Assembly (NCBI RefSeq): GCF_902635505.1
Contig: NC_045427.1
Location: 130,082,960 to 130,146,959, forward strand
Length of the DNA stretch: 64,000 bases
Direction of reading: 5' to 3'
Source: Sarcophilus harrisii
Lineage: Eukaryota > Chordata > Mammalia > Dasyuromorphia > Dasyuridae
Shown: one piece after another, positions 44,801-59,800 of the stretch
Position numbering within the stretch: the first letter of the stretch is position 1
Layout: the number at the start of each line of letters is the position of its first letter
Notes under the pieces: model-generated
What the model was told of the DNA's origin: nothing
The model's database searches: none
Seen by the model: only the letters and a program-made list of their open reading frames with translations
Program-made: the position numbers and the translations under genes

Positions 44801-47800
44801 ATAATGAATGTCATATTAGAAATTAGAAAGTCACTGTGAAAACTTAAGCTTTCAAAATGTTTCCCAAACCTAATTCTGTTCATAGAAGCTGAGACTCAGA
44901 CCTGGACTTTTATCTTTTTAAAAGATTTTAGAAATACATTATTATAAAGATATTTCCCACAATACACACAAAAAATTCAAGCAAATGATTTAAAAAGCAG
45001 TTATTTGTTACGCAAAGTCTTCTAGCAAGAAATAGTTAAATCTTAAAATGGCATTAATGTCACTTACTTGATTAGCATTCCTTGATTGGGCAGTAATTCC
45101 AAATGGATTTTTCCACCTTCCTGGGTTCTCAAATAAGCAAATTCTTCCAGCATGTCTATATCTGTAGGCCTAAGTTCAGGGTTTGCCACAAAACTTTACA
45201 TATGATACTAGTGATAATAAATTAGCTAAGTATTCTAATGAATAAAGAAATATTACTCCTTTGAGCTAGAAATGACAAGATCAAAACCAAGGAGCACTGG
45301 AATAATCACCTTCTATATATGTAATAATTAAACAGTCTAGCTACCCCATGTTTTCATCAATAGACTAATCTTCTCTGTTCTTCTAAACTACCTTAAACAG
45401 AAGAATTTGCTTCCCACAGTACTGAAGAGAGCTGTTAAATGTGCCTTCTCCCTTCAAGTCTTATCTAAAAAATCATTTATCATTCCTCATTCTCTTATCT
45501 TTTATATCAGTCTCTGAAGTAGAGATTTTCATGCTCTCTCTCTCTTGATAAAAAGGTGATAGATTTAGGGTGCAGGATTAAGCATACTTTTTTTTTTTTT
45601 GATAGAGCCAATGAAGAAATTTATTTTGGCTAACTACTTATGTTATTATTACGAGGTTCTTTCTCCACTTTGCATGGTTGGAAAAAGAAAGAGAAAACTG
45701 ATTTCTGTTTATTGTAAAAATTAAAATTTAATTTAAAAAACTGAATGTAACATTTTTTACCAAGTCTATCTCTTTTATTCCCCTCTGGAAGGTTGTACCA
45801 TCAATTATTCTTTTTTTTTTTTTCTATCATCCTCTTTTTATCAGTGGGCTACTTTCCTATCACTTAAAAACAGATAGGTTTCTCCTATTTAAAAAAAAAA
45901 TTCTTTTACTTGATCCTAGAAATTGGGGCCAGATTCTATAGGTTTATGAGCTAAACAGGGAAGTTGAGCAGGGAAGTCCCAAGGTCAGATGTATGTTTAA
46001 GGAAAAATAACTTTGGCAGCAGTGTATAGAATGAACTGGAATAGGGAGACTTGAGAGGCAGAGAGAACAGTTAATAGGATATTGCAATAATATTAAAGAC
46101 AGGGTATTGTCTGTCTTTTGTTCTTAAAGAGAACCACAACGTCAGGGAGGTGATGCTTAACATGCCAGTGAATTGAATTTCATCGAGGGAGGGCTGTGCA
46201 AGGTCATCTGCCTCACTTTCCCCTTCAGAGCCATCTGGGTCCAGTGGACATACATACGTCAGGAAGGCTGGAGATTGCAGATGTTGGACTTTTTAAGCTA
46301 AGGTCTTTAAAAGGTCTCAGTTTGACTATGGCCAAAACCCAATGAATGATTAAGACTAGGTAGGAATGTAAATGGAAGGAATGGGTCTGATTTGAGAGAC
46401 ATTGATAGACTTAGAAATGGCAAAATTTTAGCAGCCATTTGAATTCACGAGGAAAAAGGAGTTGGGGATAATGTTGAAGTTATGAATCTGGGAGACTATA
46501 AAGAAGGTGGGAAGTTAGGAATAAGAGAAAGCTGAGGGGGAAGCTAATGAGTTGTTTTGTACATTTTTAGTTAGATATGTTAACCCCTGTTTTGAAATAT
46601 CTCATAGGAAGCTGATAATGTGAAATTCAAGCTCAAGGGAGAAATTGGGGCTGGATATTAATCATCTGCATAGAAATGATGATTAAACCAATGGGAATGG
46701 ATGAAGTTACTAAGAGGGAGAAGAGGGTCTGGGCAAAACTTTGGAAAGCTGCTTGGGAAGTTTGGGAAGTTGTGTGATCTGGACTTTGTGCCAGCAAAGA
46801 TGACTGAAAAATAATCTTCAAACAAGTAAGAGAACTGGGAGAGAACAGTGTCACAAAAACCAAAAGAGGAGACAGTAGCCAGGAAGAAGGTGCTTAATAG
46901 CATTAAATACTGCAAGTGGATAGATCAAGTGAGGAAAGACTATCACATTTGGCAATTAAGAGATAACTAGGTAGCTTTAGATTAAGTATGTTCAGCCCAA
47001 TGCCTAGTACACAGAAACTTAGTAAATGTTTGCTGTTTGAATGAATTAACTTCAATTTTTAAAAGCTCATGAGTAAAAATATGCCAAAAATACATTAGCT
47101 GTTAAAGAAAAGAATGAGGAGCAGCTTGACAGCAACTTTTAGGAGATGGATACTCCATGTCAGAAATGGATATCATAGGGCAAAACAGCTAATTATATTC
47201 CAAGGGGAGCCAAAATCCTAACAAATGACAAAACTGGCATATTGTGGCTAGAAGAAAGGAAGAGGGCCACCCCTTGACTAGAAGCAGCCACTATGAAGTG
47301 CTTGGGCTGACTAGCACTCACAGACCACACGTTCCACTGATTGAAGAGCACTGAAGCTTCTTATTAAAAGATGACCTTTGGATCACTGCTCTGACATCTT
47401 TTACTCCTTCTTTCATATCCCATACCTTCCTGCTTTTATGTATACTGTTCTTTAAGCCTTTAATGCTTTCCTTTTTATCTGTACTTGTTAAGTTCCTAGG
47501 TATCCTTCAAAACCCAGCTCACCTGCTACCTCTTCCACATAATATAGCTTTTCCTGATGTCCATAATTTTTTCTTTCTTGACCATCTCACACCTCTTTTA
47601 TGCAATGATCACATTCTGTTTTGTACTACAGTCACATTAATATGTCATTTCCTATATTGGACTCAATGCTTCATGTAAGCAGAACTACGTTTTTATTTAT
47701 TTATGTATCTTCCCTAGTATCAACTGACTACACTGTAGAGCCTAATTTCTCATACTGTTACAAAATTATGATTTATTATCAGTAAATGTTAGATGTGTAT

Positions 47801-50800
47801 ATCTATTTTATGTCTATATACCTGGGATCACATAGAAATTTCTTAGGTGAAAAGGAGTTGTGCATGGAAAAAGTTTAAGAAGTCCAGTTCTAGAGAAGAA
47901 GTTTTAAACTAGAAAACTCTCAATGATGCCTGAACCAGATTAAAATATAACTGAGAAATGTTTTATGTTCATTAATATGTGGCCTGCAGGGATCAGTTTC
48001 TATTTGAGTTTGCTCTAAATTAGCTTAATAAATGTTGAAAATAAGACAATCTTTAAAGTCTTTTAAAAATCTCTATTCTATTTTCTCTACTCCTCTTTAG
48101 TGATGGTTTTCAAGGTAGAAAACAATTTTAAAAACTCAGTACTAAATAAAATACACAATGCAAAAGTCATTCTTGAAAAAGGGATCTGAAAATTGGCTTA
48201 ATATGAAAAAAGGATACTTGTAACATAGTTGAAAAAATTCTCATACTGAAAGTTGCCTTGCTGACAAATTTTATTGACAGCTTTCAAAAACAGGTTCTCT
48301 CCACGTGGCCATTCTTGTTGAAGCAACACGATTACATGGCCCAATGCCATATCATCTCTGTTATCTGTGAAAGCTCTTAACTGTAAGACAAGGATTTAAT
48401 CAAACAAGAAAAAGGAAAAAGGAAAAAAAAGAAAATGAAAAAATCACCTTAAGAAAAAAACCATCTAAATATATCCTTTCACACTGTGTATAAATTCTAT
48501 GATAAAACATACCTATGATAAAACACACCTACCATATGAGTTGAACAGAATTCACTTCTTATGTTGTTCTATGAGACTACAACACTTTAACTTTCCATTC
48601 CTACAGAAAATCTCTCTAGAGAGTTTCCAATTTAATAAGAAAGCAGAGGCTTTGTTTTGTTACACCAAGTTTCCATAAGATTGTAAAAGGAAGAAAAACA
48701 CACAAAATCCATAAAAAACAACTTATTCTAGAACAAAAGGCACAATCTTACTAATCTCACTAATAATCAATTTATTTCATCTTAGGAAAACAAAACAAAA
48801 CAAAACATGATGTGTGTTGCTTCATCTCTAGTTTATCCATATGAATGCAAGTGTAGTACCAGGTCAAAACTCAATGATGATAGTTCATAAATGCTTTTCT
48901 AAAAGAAAATTGACCTTTACTATAGAAATAACATTTAGAAACCATGGAGGAAGTTTTAGCTAAGAAGCCAGTCTGAAAATCAGACTGAAACATTTATTAA
49001 GTTCCAGGCTCTGTGGTAAGTTTGGGGGCAAGACAATTCCTAGCTTCACGAAGCTCACAATCTAATGGAAACAGGTTTTTTTCTCTCTCATTCTAAAGAA
49101 GCATGAAATTAAAACCTGAATTTTTGAGCTGGAAGGGGCTTAATGATGTCCTGTCCAGAGCCTTTCTCACCAAGATGAGGAAAATGTGGTCCCAAGAAGT
49201 AAAGTGATTAGCTCAAAATGAGAAAGTAACAAAAATAAAATTTAACCCTCCATTAGGTAGCCCTTTCATAGCCTAAGAATGGAGGCAGGCCCTTCTCCTA
49301 TAAGGGAGAAGCAGTTATCATACATGATATTATCTTTTATGATCATCACTTTAAAATCTGACAGGAAAATTAAATTAATGTTAACTTGGCAATTCCCATT
49401 ACTACTTGAAGCCCTTGAAAACTTTGGAATAGAGCCTTTGCTCTAGAGCCAGCTTTACCATTAAACTGCTAATTGAGCAAGTAAGAAATTCTGCCTTGTT
49501 ACTACACTATCCCTGCTAGATCTGTTCTCTCTGATAGATGATCCCTATGGTTTCTAACAGATGTTGCATTCTGGAATCTAAGAAAATAACATTGGGGAAA
49601 GTCCCTCATGCCAGCCAAGCAAATTATGATGTAAAAAACATACCACTTATTTCTAAATTTCAACATTTTAACAAATAGATTAAAATTAACATGTAAAGAT
49701 TGAGAATTTTTTGGACATGGCCAATGTGCAAATTTGTTTTGCTTTACTATACATATTTGTAACAGGGCTTCTTTTCTCAGCAGGGAAATAGAAAATAGAA
49801 GGGAGCTAATGCAAACCTGAAAACAAAATAAACTTCGTTAAAAAATATTAGTCTAATTTCTTTGAAAGAAAATTACTTCTTCCTTACACAAAGATTCTTC
49901 TTTGTACATACTGAATAAAATGCTCATGTAATTAAACGTTATAGAATGTATTTGCTCTACTGATTTAAAAAAATTTAAAAAGTAATAAAAAAAATTACAA
50001 AGTATTTTAAACTAATAGAAATCCCAGTGAAGATCTTTAGACTTACCTTAAAACAGGCTAACATTAAATGTAGACAATAAGGCATAATAGCCTTATTAGT
50101 ACAGGGCAGAAGTTTCAAATCTGATCCTTAAAAAAAAATACATTTGTTAGCTTAAACAAATGCAACTTTACATATATAAATATTTAAGATGTTTTCAGTC
50201 AAAAAGATGAGAGAAGTCATGATGTCAAGGACATAGAGCTCATGACTATTTATGGCAACAGGAGACTGAAACAACTCTAGGAACAATTCAAAAGCCTTTG
50301 TTCCCATCTAAGCCTTTTAATAGGGGCATGAATTTAAAAATTTTTTTAAAATATTTTTTTACAAGTAGCAAGAAATAGTTTTATTTTCTTTTCTCCCCAA
50401 TCCTGATTTTTGCTGGAATTATTAGTGGGCTAGCTACATGGCATGCCAAAGTAGAAAGGATGAAGCAGCAATAAAAAAAAGTTAGCCTAAGAAATGACTA
50501 TGTTTTATAACCATACAACCATCAGTATGTCTCAAATTAAATAACATCTTCAAGTACTTTTGGAATATAGGCTTTTTTTTTTTTTTTTTTTTTTGGTAGG
50601 GCTTTTATCTCATGTATATATTCTTGTCCCATTTCCCCTCAGAAAGTTGTCATAAGACAAAAAAAATTTTTAGAGAGGGGGAAAAAGGCATAATTGATCA
50701 GTATATTGAAAAGTCTGAAAACATGCATAATGTGCTACATCAATGGACCTTTCACTTCCATGCAGGAGTAAGGTTGGGGATGTTCTCTCACATCTTTTCA

Positions 50801-53800
50801 TTTGAATCCCACTTGATCTGAACAATTTTGTCACATTTACTTTTGAATTTTGAGGTGTTCCATTTATGTTGTAATTGCTAGCTCTGCTTACTTCATTCTT
50901 CATCAGTTCCTATAAATCTTTCCAAGCTTATCTGGATTCATCACACACATCATTTCTTACAACAAAGAAACATATTCCTTTCTTGTATCACAATTTGTTT
51001 AGCTATTCCCCAAATGATGGGCGTCTACTTAGCTATCATAAAAAGTACTGCTGTAAATATTTTGAAATATATGGAGACCCTGGGATATAAACCCAGTAAT
51101 GGAATCTCTAGCTCAAAGGATATGGACATTTTATTTACTTTATTTGCATAATTCTAAACTGCTTTTCAAAATAGTTGTACTATTTCATAGTTCTACCAAC
51201 AATATATTATTTTCCATAATTCCTCCAACATTGAGTATTGCCATTTTTGTCAATTTGCAGAGTAAAAGATAAAAGTTCAGTGACATTTTGATTTGCATTT
51301 CTCTTGTTATCAATGACCTGGCACACTCTTGTGGTTCAGAATACTTTGCAATTTTTGGGAAGTGTTTATTCATATCCTTTGATCATATATCTATTGGAGA
51401 ATTAATCATACACAGATATCTATTAATTGTTAATATATTTTACATATCAAATGCTCAGCAGAGAAATGTGATAGAGATTATTTTCCCACTTGACTACTTC
51501 ATGTCTTTTCCTAGCTACATTAATCTGTCTGTGCAGGAGCTTTTTAGTTCAGATTCCCTTTTCTGAAGTAAACACACTATTATGGTCCTTCAGTTACTTT
51601 AATCTTTTAATGTGGCCACATTTTCAGTGGCTCATTTCTCCTGACTACTGATCCCCTTTTCTTGTCTGATGTCCTTTTCCTTTTAGGGTTTTACTAGTTC
51701 TCTTTCCTCTTCTGATTTTATGTTTATATATTTCTCTTCACTTCCTTTTTTTGTTTCAGTAGACTTCTCCTTCCACTCTTCCTAGCTAGTCTTTTTTTTT
51801 TCTCTCCAGTTTTTTTAGCTAGTACTGTTTCTCAGATTTTAAAATTTCATTTTTTGCACCCCTGTTCAATAAAGGATTTCTCTCACTTCACCCATCTTTT
51901 CTTTCTGTTTATTCTCTGATTCATGGTCAATATAATTATCTGATCTCTCTCACACAATCAAAATGTTCAAAATATTCATTCTATGTTCTCCCCTCTAGGT
52001 ACTTTCTATCACTACTGATAGGACTTATTCCGTGGATTCCACTTTTCCATTGTGACTCATTCTTAGAACAATGTCAATCATTGTAGGTATCAGAAAGAAT
52101 GCTGACCCATGGTAGATTGTATCCCCTCCACCCCCCCATTTGATGTACCTTCTCATCCTGGCTCTTTCTTCTTTTCTTTTCTTTTTTAAATGGTGTATGT
52201 GCTGCAGGATATTTATTTGGGTAGTTTTGCAAACTCTTTTTCTTTGTTATAGAGAACAAAAGTGTGGAATAATAAATATGCAAGTGTTTACCCTGATAAT
52301 ATTCATTTTCTTTTCTTTCTGGTTATATGTGTATATTAAATTTTTTTTAAAGACAGACATTTCTTTATGGATCATGTTGGGAGAGAAAAATCAGAACAAA
52401 AGGGAAAAACCATGAAAAGGAAAAAGAAACAGAAGAAAAAGAAAAAGTAAACACAATATGTGTTGATTTACATTCAGTCTCCAAACTTCTCTCTCTGGAT
52501 GGCAAATGGTATTTTCTATCCAAAGTTTATTGGGATTTCCTTGGATCACTGAACCCTTGAAAAGAACCAAGTCTTTCATAGTTGATCAATGCACATTCTT
52601 GATGTTACTACGTACAATGTATTCTTGGTTCTGCTTGTTTTGCTCAGCATCAGTTCATGTAAATCTTCCCAGGCCTTTCTAAAATCAGCTTGTTCATGAT
52701 TTTTTTATAGAACAATAATACTCCATTACGTTCATATACTATGGTATATTGGTATAATGATTTATTCAGTCATTCCCCCAATTGATGGGCATCTACTCAT
52801 TTCCCAATTCTATGTACTGACCCTTTTTTCCTACATTTGCCTAGAAATCTAATCCCTGTGTCCATATTCTCTTGCTCATTCAGCAGCTAATTCCTTTAGA
52901 GGATTCAACTCCTCCCATTATCAGGACAAGGTGATTTTTCAAACATGAAATTCCCTAGATCTGATCCATTATTCAGTATTCATTTCCCTTCACTAGCCTT
53001 CTCTCTTTCTTAAAATAGTTATTTTATTTTAAAAATTTCTAACATTTATTGAGTTCCAAATTTTCTTCCTCCCATCCTATGCTCCCCCTTCCCTAAGATG
53101 GTAAGCAATGTGATATAGGTTATATGTGCAATCATGTAAAATCTTATTTCCTATTAGTTTTGTTGTAAAAGAAAAAATTGTAAAGCCATTACAGTTTGCA
53201 AAAGGAAAAAACTGAAAAAAAAATAAGGAAAGTAAAATCAGCATGTTTTGATCTGCTGTTAGACTCCATCAGTTCTTTTTCTGGATATGAACAGCATTTG
53301 CATCATGAGTCTTTTGAATTGTCTTGAATCACTGTGTTGATAAGAAGAGCTAAATTGAACATAAAGCACAGTTGAACATCGCATAATATTGCTGTTACAG
53401 CATATAATCTGATTCTACATGTTACACTTTGTGTCATATAAAAGTTCCAGGTTTTTCTGAAATCTGCCTGCTCATTATTTCTTACAGAACAATAGTATTT
53501 CATTATATTCATATGATACACTTGTTCAGCCATTCCTCAACTGATGGATATCCCTTCATTTTCTAATTTTTTTTGCCAACACAAAAAGAGCTGCTACAAA
53601 TATTTTTGTATGTGTAGGTCCTTTTCTCTCTCTCTTTTTTTATGACCTTTTTGGGAAGGAAACTTAATTGGAGTATTACTGGATCAAATGTTATAGTGTT
53701 TTATGGTCCTTTTAGCATAGTTTCAAATTGCCTTCCAGAATAGTTGGATTGGTTCACAACTACACCAATAGTTCATTAGTGATTGACCATCTCATTTCAC

Positions 53801-56800
53801 TCATAGAAGTATTTTTTAATGGAATTACCTCCTTTCTCTATAGTAAGGTCTCCCTCCTCTACCACCCTGCAATTTTTTTTCTTCTCTTCATTCAGTTCTT
53901 TGTAAGCTTCCCCCCCCTACCCCTCCGAAACCAAAGAGTTCACTTTTTCCTTATTGCTATTCCCTAAATTGGCCCTGGCACATCATTCACTTCTCTTTAT
54001 TCTCTGGTCTGCTCTTCCCTTATGATGAAATGTAGTTTTATAAAAAAAAGCAGATTTCGCCTATATATAGGATGTTAATAGGTTCTGTCCATAATACACT
54101 CTGTCCACATCTTCATTGCCATTTCTACCTTTAATCTTGTCTCCTTCTGTACATTCACAAAGAAATCTTATCAATCTTTTTGCTGTCATCCTGTTGCTGT
54201 TTCATTTTTTCACTCCTTAATTTATGTGATTTGGGGTGGTTGAGAAACAAGTAATTGTTAAAGTTTTATTTGTTTTTTTCCTAAAAATTTTTCCAACTCT
54301 TCTTTATTACTGAACAATCTTTCTTTGTCCTGTATGGCTAAATTCATATTTGTAAGACAGGTCACTCATGGCTGCATTTTGATCTCCTTGCTATTCAGAA
54401 CACATTTCATTCCCTCATTTTTCTAATGAGTGTGTAATAATCTTGCATTATTTGAATATTCTTTCTTTTATATTTGAAGGTCTTTTTCCTGATGACTTGC
54501 CAGACTTGTTTCTGAACTATTAAATTTAACCTCTAGGTATTTTGATGTTTGATGTTTTTGTTAAACTATATTTGCAGTACATAGAGCCCAGGATGAATTT
54601 GGGGTTGATGGAAATAATTAGGAGGGGTAGGAGGTGAAGTTCTTGGGTTCTTTTCTAGAGACAATCTGTGATATCTTTCAAATGGAATTCTATTTTCTAC
54701 GATCAGAATCTGAGCAGTTCCCTTCTATTATTTTCTTCATCATGATGGTAAGATTTTTTTCCCTCAATCCTATTCTCTGGAAGACCTACAATCAGTCTGT
54801 TTGGCTTGCAGAGTGAACCTATTTTCTTGTAATGTTCTTATTTTCTGCTTCTCTTCCTATAGATTGTCCTTTATGTCTGTGTATTTGCATTCACAATCTA
54901 GTATTTTCTCTTTTATTTCTTTGGTGAAGTTTGCCACTGCAGATGCAAGTTTTTCTACTATGCTCATTTTTTTTTGTGGTGGGGTGGGGTGGGTGGTAAA
55001 CTTCTGTCTTTAAAATTCTCATTTTTCTTTTAAACACTCAAGAAACAGTATTTTGTTGCTTCATGCTCTCCTCAAATTCTGTAAGGTTCCCTGTCTCATC
55101 AAATATTGAATTAATTTCCATTATTTTGCAGTCTTCATTCATAGATGTCTGAACTTGTTTACTAGATCTGAAGGCCCTATTTCCTGTTGACTTATCTCTG
55201 TTCAAAGTGTAAGTTTTTTCTTCCTGAAACCTTTGGTATTTTGAGTTTCCCCCAGTCACTTCCTCCTTATGTTCCTAATCATTCATTTCCTGGTTCTCTC
55301 CCCCAATTGTGGTTTTCTTGGGGGCTGGATCTCAGTGTCATCTCCTTCTACACTAGATAATTTACAGTTCCCACTAACCTGTCTTTGCCGCAAGTGCCTT
55401 TTGGGTGGTTAGAACTGGCTCCACTTTGATGCTGTAATCTTTCCTTAGACCTGACAGAGTACGATATTATATCCTCTCCTCCCTCTCCTGGTGTCCTATC
55501 CTCCTGTCCCCACTCCCTCTGTTCCTCAGTTCTCTGGCCTGCACTGGGCTTTGTAGTCCTAGATCTTCCAGGTTGTTCCCTTGCCTCAGGCTTTTGCTCA
55601 TAAAATGCTGTGGCCACATTGGCTGTAGAGGCCTGGGTAAACTCTTGAAACCTGGAGCCAGGGACTCCACAACAAGGGAAACATAGGGAAGGAGGGGGAG
55701 TGCTCTATGCTGGCAAGAGTGAGTTTTCATCTAAGTCTCTGTTATGTCCTTGGTTTTATTAGTACAGCTTTGAGCTGGTAGCTTGAGAGATAGGGAAAGA
55801 ACAGTAATCTCAAGGAAAGTAAGCATCAGTTGCTAGGTTTTAAGATTGCTGCTTTTTTTGTTTGTTTGTTTTTTAATCTTTTGGATTCTGGGTGTCCTAG
55901 ACCATGAGGAACACTGGAAGTTATTTTATCTTTGGTGGATAAATTTCTTCTAGAAAAGTTTGAGATGACATGGGAACTGGAGAAAATATCTACTTCATCA
56001 TCTTGTTGCTCATAAAGATGTTTTAGCTGATATTTTTTGGGGCTAAGTGGCATGGTAGATTAAGTATTAGATATGCAGTGACGAAGAACTAAACTCAAAT
56101 CTAGCCTCAGATACTAGTTGAGTAATTCTGGGAAAGTCACACAACTACTATTTGGTTCAGTTTTTTCATCAGTAAAACAATGATAGCACTTTCCTCCCAG
56201 GGTTGTTATAAGGGTAAAATTAAATAATGTTTACAAAGGGCTTTGCAAACCTATAAATGCTACCTATTATTATTTTAGCTATTATTGGTATGATAGTATC
56301 CACTAGGGAAGCATAACATAGATTAGCTACAATCCTAGCTATCAGGGCCCTTGGACTTTGATGGGAAATGCTCATAGTCACATTAATTTAAGAAGCATTA
56401 GAGATACATACACAATCTAATTTATATTTTAATATATTTAACATCTACTGGTCATCCTGCCATCTAGGGGAGGGGGTGGGTGGGTAAGAGGTGAAAAATT
56501 GGAACAAGAGGTTTGGCAATTGTTAATGCTGTAAAGTTACCCATGTATATATCCTGTAAATAAAAGGCTATTAAATTTAAAAAAAAAAAAAAGAGATACA
56601 TACACAGAAAGGAAGCTTACTGGCATAAGTACTGCATGTGTAAAATAGTCTTCCAAATGCCAAATTACAGTGTTCAGGGGATCACAAACTTTTAAAAAGT
56701 ATCTTTTTGAATAGGTTATGGTTTCACTGGTAGAGGAACTTCTGATGAGCAAATTTCCTCCAAGAATGGAGTTGTCAGTGCAGACTGGTGACAAGTCAAG

Positions 56801-59800
56801 TGATTTGATCATGGTCAGAACCTAATATCTGCCTGCAGTGAAATCTTTTAGTTGAATAGTCCTTATCCATCATGCAATACTACCCCTCTCTTATCAGAAG
56901 TATGCATGACATAGAGCCCAGAGAACCTGGGTTTAATTCCTCCCTTTGACATATACTAGTTGTGAGAACCTGGGCCTAGTTAAATATTTAACCTTCATAT
57001 ATATACTTTTAATAAGTTCCCATGACTTTACTAGTAAGTCATAGATGGGTATAGGCTATGAAAAAAAATCAAGTCAAGTTAAATGCATAAAACTGTCAAG
57101 TCTTGTACAATTAATAATGTTATTTTACTAGCAATTGTTAAAAAGTGCTCTTAATTCTCTTGAGATCCAAAATAAAAATAAAATCCAAACTTAATTCTAA
57201 CTTACCTTTTCTAAACTTGGGTTTTACTTTAGAGGGTTCCTCATGAGGTTTTCCTCCATCTTGGAAAGGAAGTACCATGTAGCACATAAGATCCAGAATT
57301 TTTTCACACGTCAACTAAATTAAAAAAAAAAAATGTAAAAAGTACATATGTGTATATTTACATGTCATGTTCACATGTAGACAGATGCATATATGGATTG
57401 ATCTGAAGCTGTCTAAAAAAATTGATTCAAATTGAACACCAGCAGTGTACAAATCAAAAGAAACACGGGGCAAAAAATATCTATCTGAAGGGTTTAACAC
57501 CATCTCAGGATAGTGTATTCTCTTTCTGGGATTATCACATTGTTTGTGAGGAAATTAAAACTAAAATTAAATCAGTTTAGTTTTTCTCTTTAAAGGAATA
57601 AGCTCTACCCTTTGGAGTGACAATGCTAAAACATCAAAATATATAAACCAAGAGACCAAGAAATATTTACTGATTGCTTGCTATATAGGTAAGATCATCC
57701 TATCCAAAGATATGTGAATCAAAAAGTTCCACTCACATTTCTATAGCAATTAAATAAGATTTTAAAACTATTTTTCTCACAATGACTTAATAAGGTGGTC
57801 ATTTATTTATAAAAGATATATAAAATATAAGCTAAAGTGTGCAGCAGAAACCACAAGTGCTCTAGGAGTTCAGCAAAATAAAGAGCAAAACTCCATGGGA
57901 GGGATGAGATGTGAAATAGCCTTTTGAAGAGAGGATAGGATTTAGATAGAAAAGTATCTGGTTGGTCTTCTTGCCTCATCTCTCCTCACTCCAGTCTACT
58001 TCTCACTTGCCTAACAAATTAATCTTTTTAAAGTGCAGGTTTGACAATGTCAGCTCTCTTAGTTTAATTGTAGCAGTCTCTTAGCACTAGAAAGATCAAA
58101 TAAAAAACCTCCTGTTTATCATTCAAAGTCCTTTACATCTGGCCCTCTCCTGACTTTCCAGTCTTCTTATAGCTTACCTGCACTAACCCATCCACACACG
58201 TACTCAATGATCCAGTAACACTGGCCTCTTCCTTCCTATTAAGTGGCAAAGGCAGGACTCAACCTAGACCCCATGAAACAAAATCCAGTGCCATTTTCAC
58301 TACACAATAATGCCTCCCCAATAATTCAATTCAACTCCAAGTTTTAGCAAATATATTACATTACTATTGTTATTATTAACACAACAATATCTAATTTATA
58401 TAGCACTTACTTTGGGCCAGGCACCAAACTAATCATATGTTTTAAAATGATTATCTCATTTGATTTTCACAACAATCTTGCATGGTAGGTCCCCATTTTA
58501 CAGATAGGAAATTAAGGCAAACACAGGTTAAATGACTTGTCTAGGGTCAATAGCCAAAGATGATTCCAATGTTTTGGGTCTAAAGGCCTAGAACTTTATA
58601 AAGATGCAGTGAACTAAACAAGAAAAGTAACATTATCTAACAACATAAAAGTGCTTGAAATGGCTAAATGCATTTGTGGGTATGTTCACAAAACACATGG
58701 TACTTACTCTGTATTCCCCAAGAGCAAAGTGACAGGTTGCTAACTGGATGAGGGCTCTTTGATGTTCCAGTGTTCCTTGTCCAGTAATCTGTTGCTGAGG
58801 ATGTGATCCCTGAAGAGCTGCTAAATGATGTAAGCTAGCTATTGCCTTTTTATACTGCCCCTTCAAAGCCATAAAAAGTGGAAATACCATTTAGAGAAGG
58901 GGGTGAAAACTTTATTTTGTAAAAAGTTTATATCATCAATCAGGTAGAAATAGTCTAGTAATTGTAAAGAATTGGCAATGCTTTGACCTTCCAGTAAGTA
59001 GCAAGGCAATTCTGCAACAGAGTAAAACTGTATTATTTAAAGCTATACAGAATTTCTAGAATTTTACCTAAAAGCATAGAGTTTCTCTTCAGGACTCTAT
59101 GAATCTTACTAATCTTGTGGTTAATATAACCACAAAACCTCTGGGAAATTGCAATTACCACCTGTAGTCTTTAAGGGGTATAATTCCTCAAAGAACCAAT
59201 GATTGGAGATCAAATATAATCTCCAAGTAGAGTTTGTGCTAAAAAATATAAATGTAAAAGTCAGAGCAAGTATAAATGCTATTCCCATCTTCTTGATAGC
59301 TGGTTGTTAATACAAAGAAAGAGAAAAATCATAAGATTATTAAAACAATTTCTTCCATTAAGTTGTTATTCCTTTATTATTCACCTTAGCATTTCTGATG
59401 TTTCTCTTCATTTTATTTATGTCATTTACTTTTTCTTATTTTTCTGAAAGCAATATAACCTTTATAATTAATTAGTTAAAATGACCCAAGTCCAAGTGAA
59501 CCTCGGCTCTTCAAATTATTTAATTAACAAATGTAATAAGCCTACTTGTCCCTTCTCCCTGAACTCACTTCTGAAAGTAGAAAATTATATTTTCATCTTA
59601 TTCTTTGATCATTTACTCTTTTTACTTTAAGGTTAGATGATTCAAATCTAAGGCCACAAAGGCTATATCTCAATACAAAAGGGTCCAAAAAGTTTCTCTT
59701 TTCTACTTCAAAAAAACCATCCAAGGATTTCTGTGACAGGTTTAGGACACTTTGTTCTTTATATTTAACAAAACATATTTATATATTACTGTGAGTATGA

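Noticed and set aside
58633-58890. An 85-aa frame read as a whole small gene
   Set aside because: The middle 51 codons are an INTS10 exon; the ends are intron read-through past clear splice sites.
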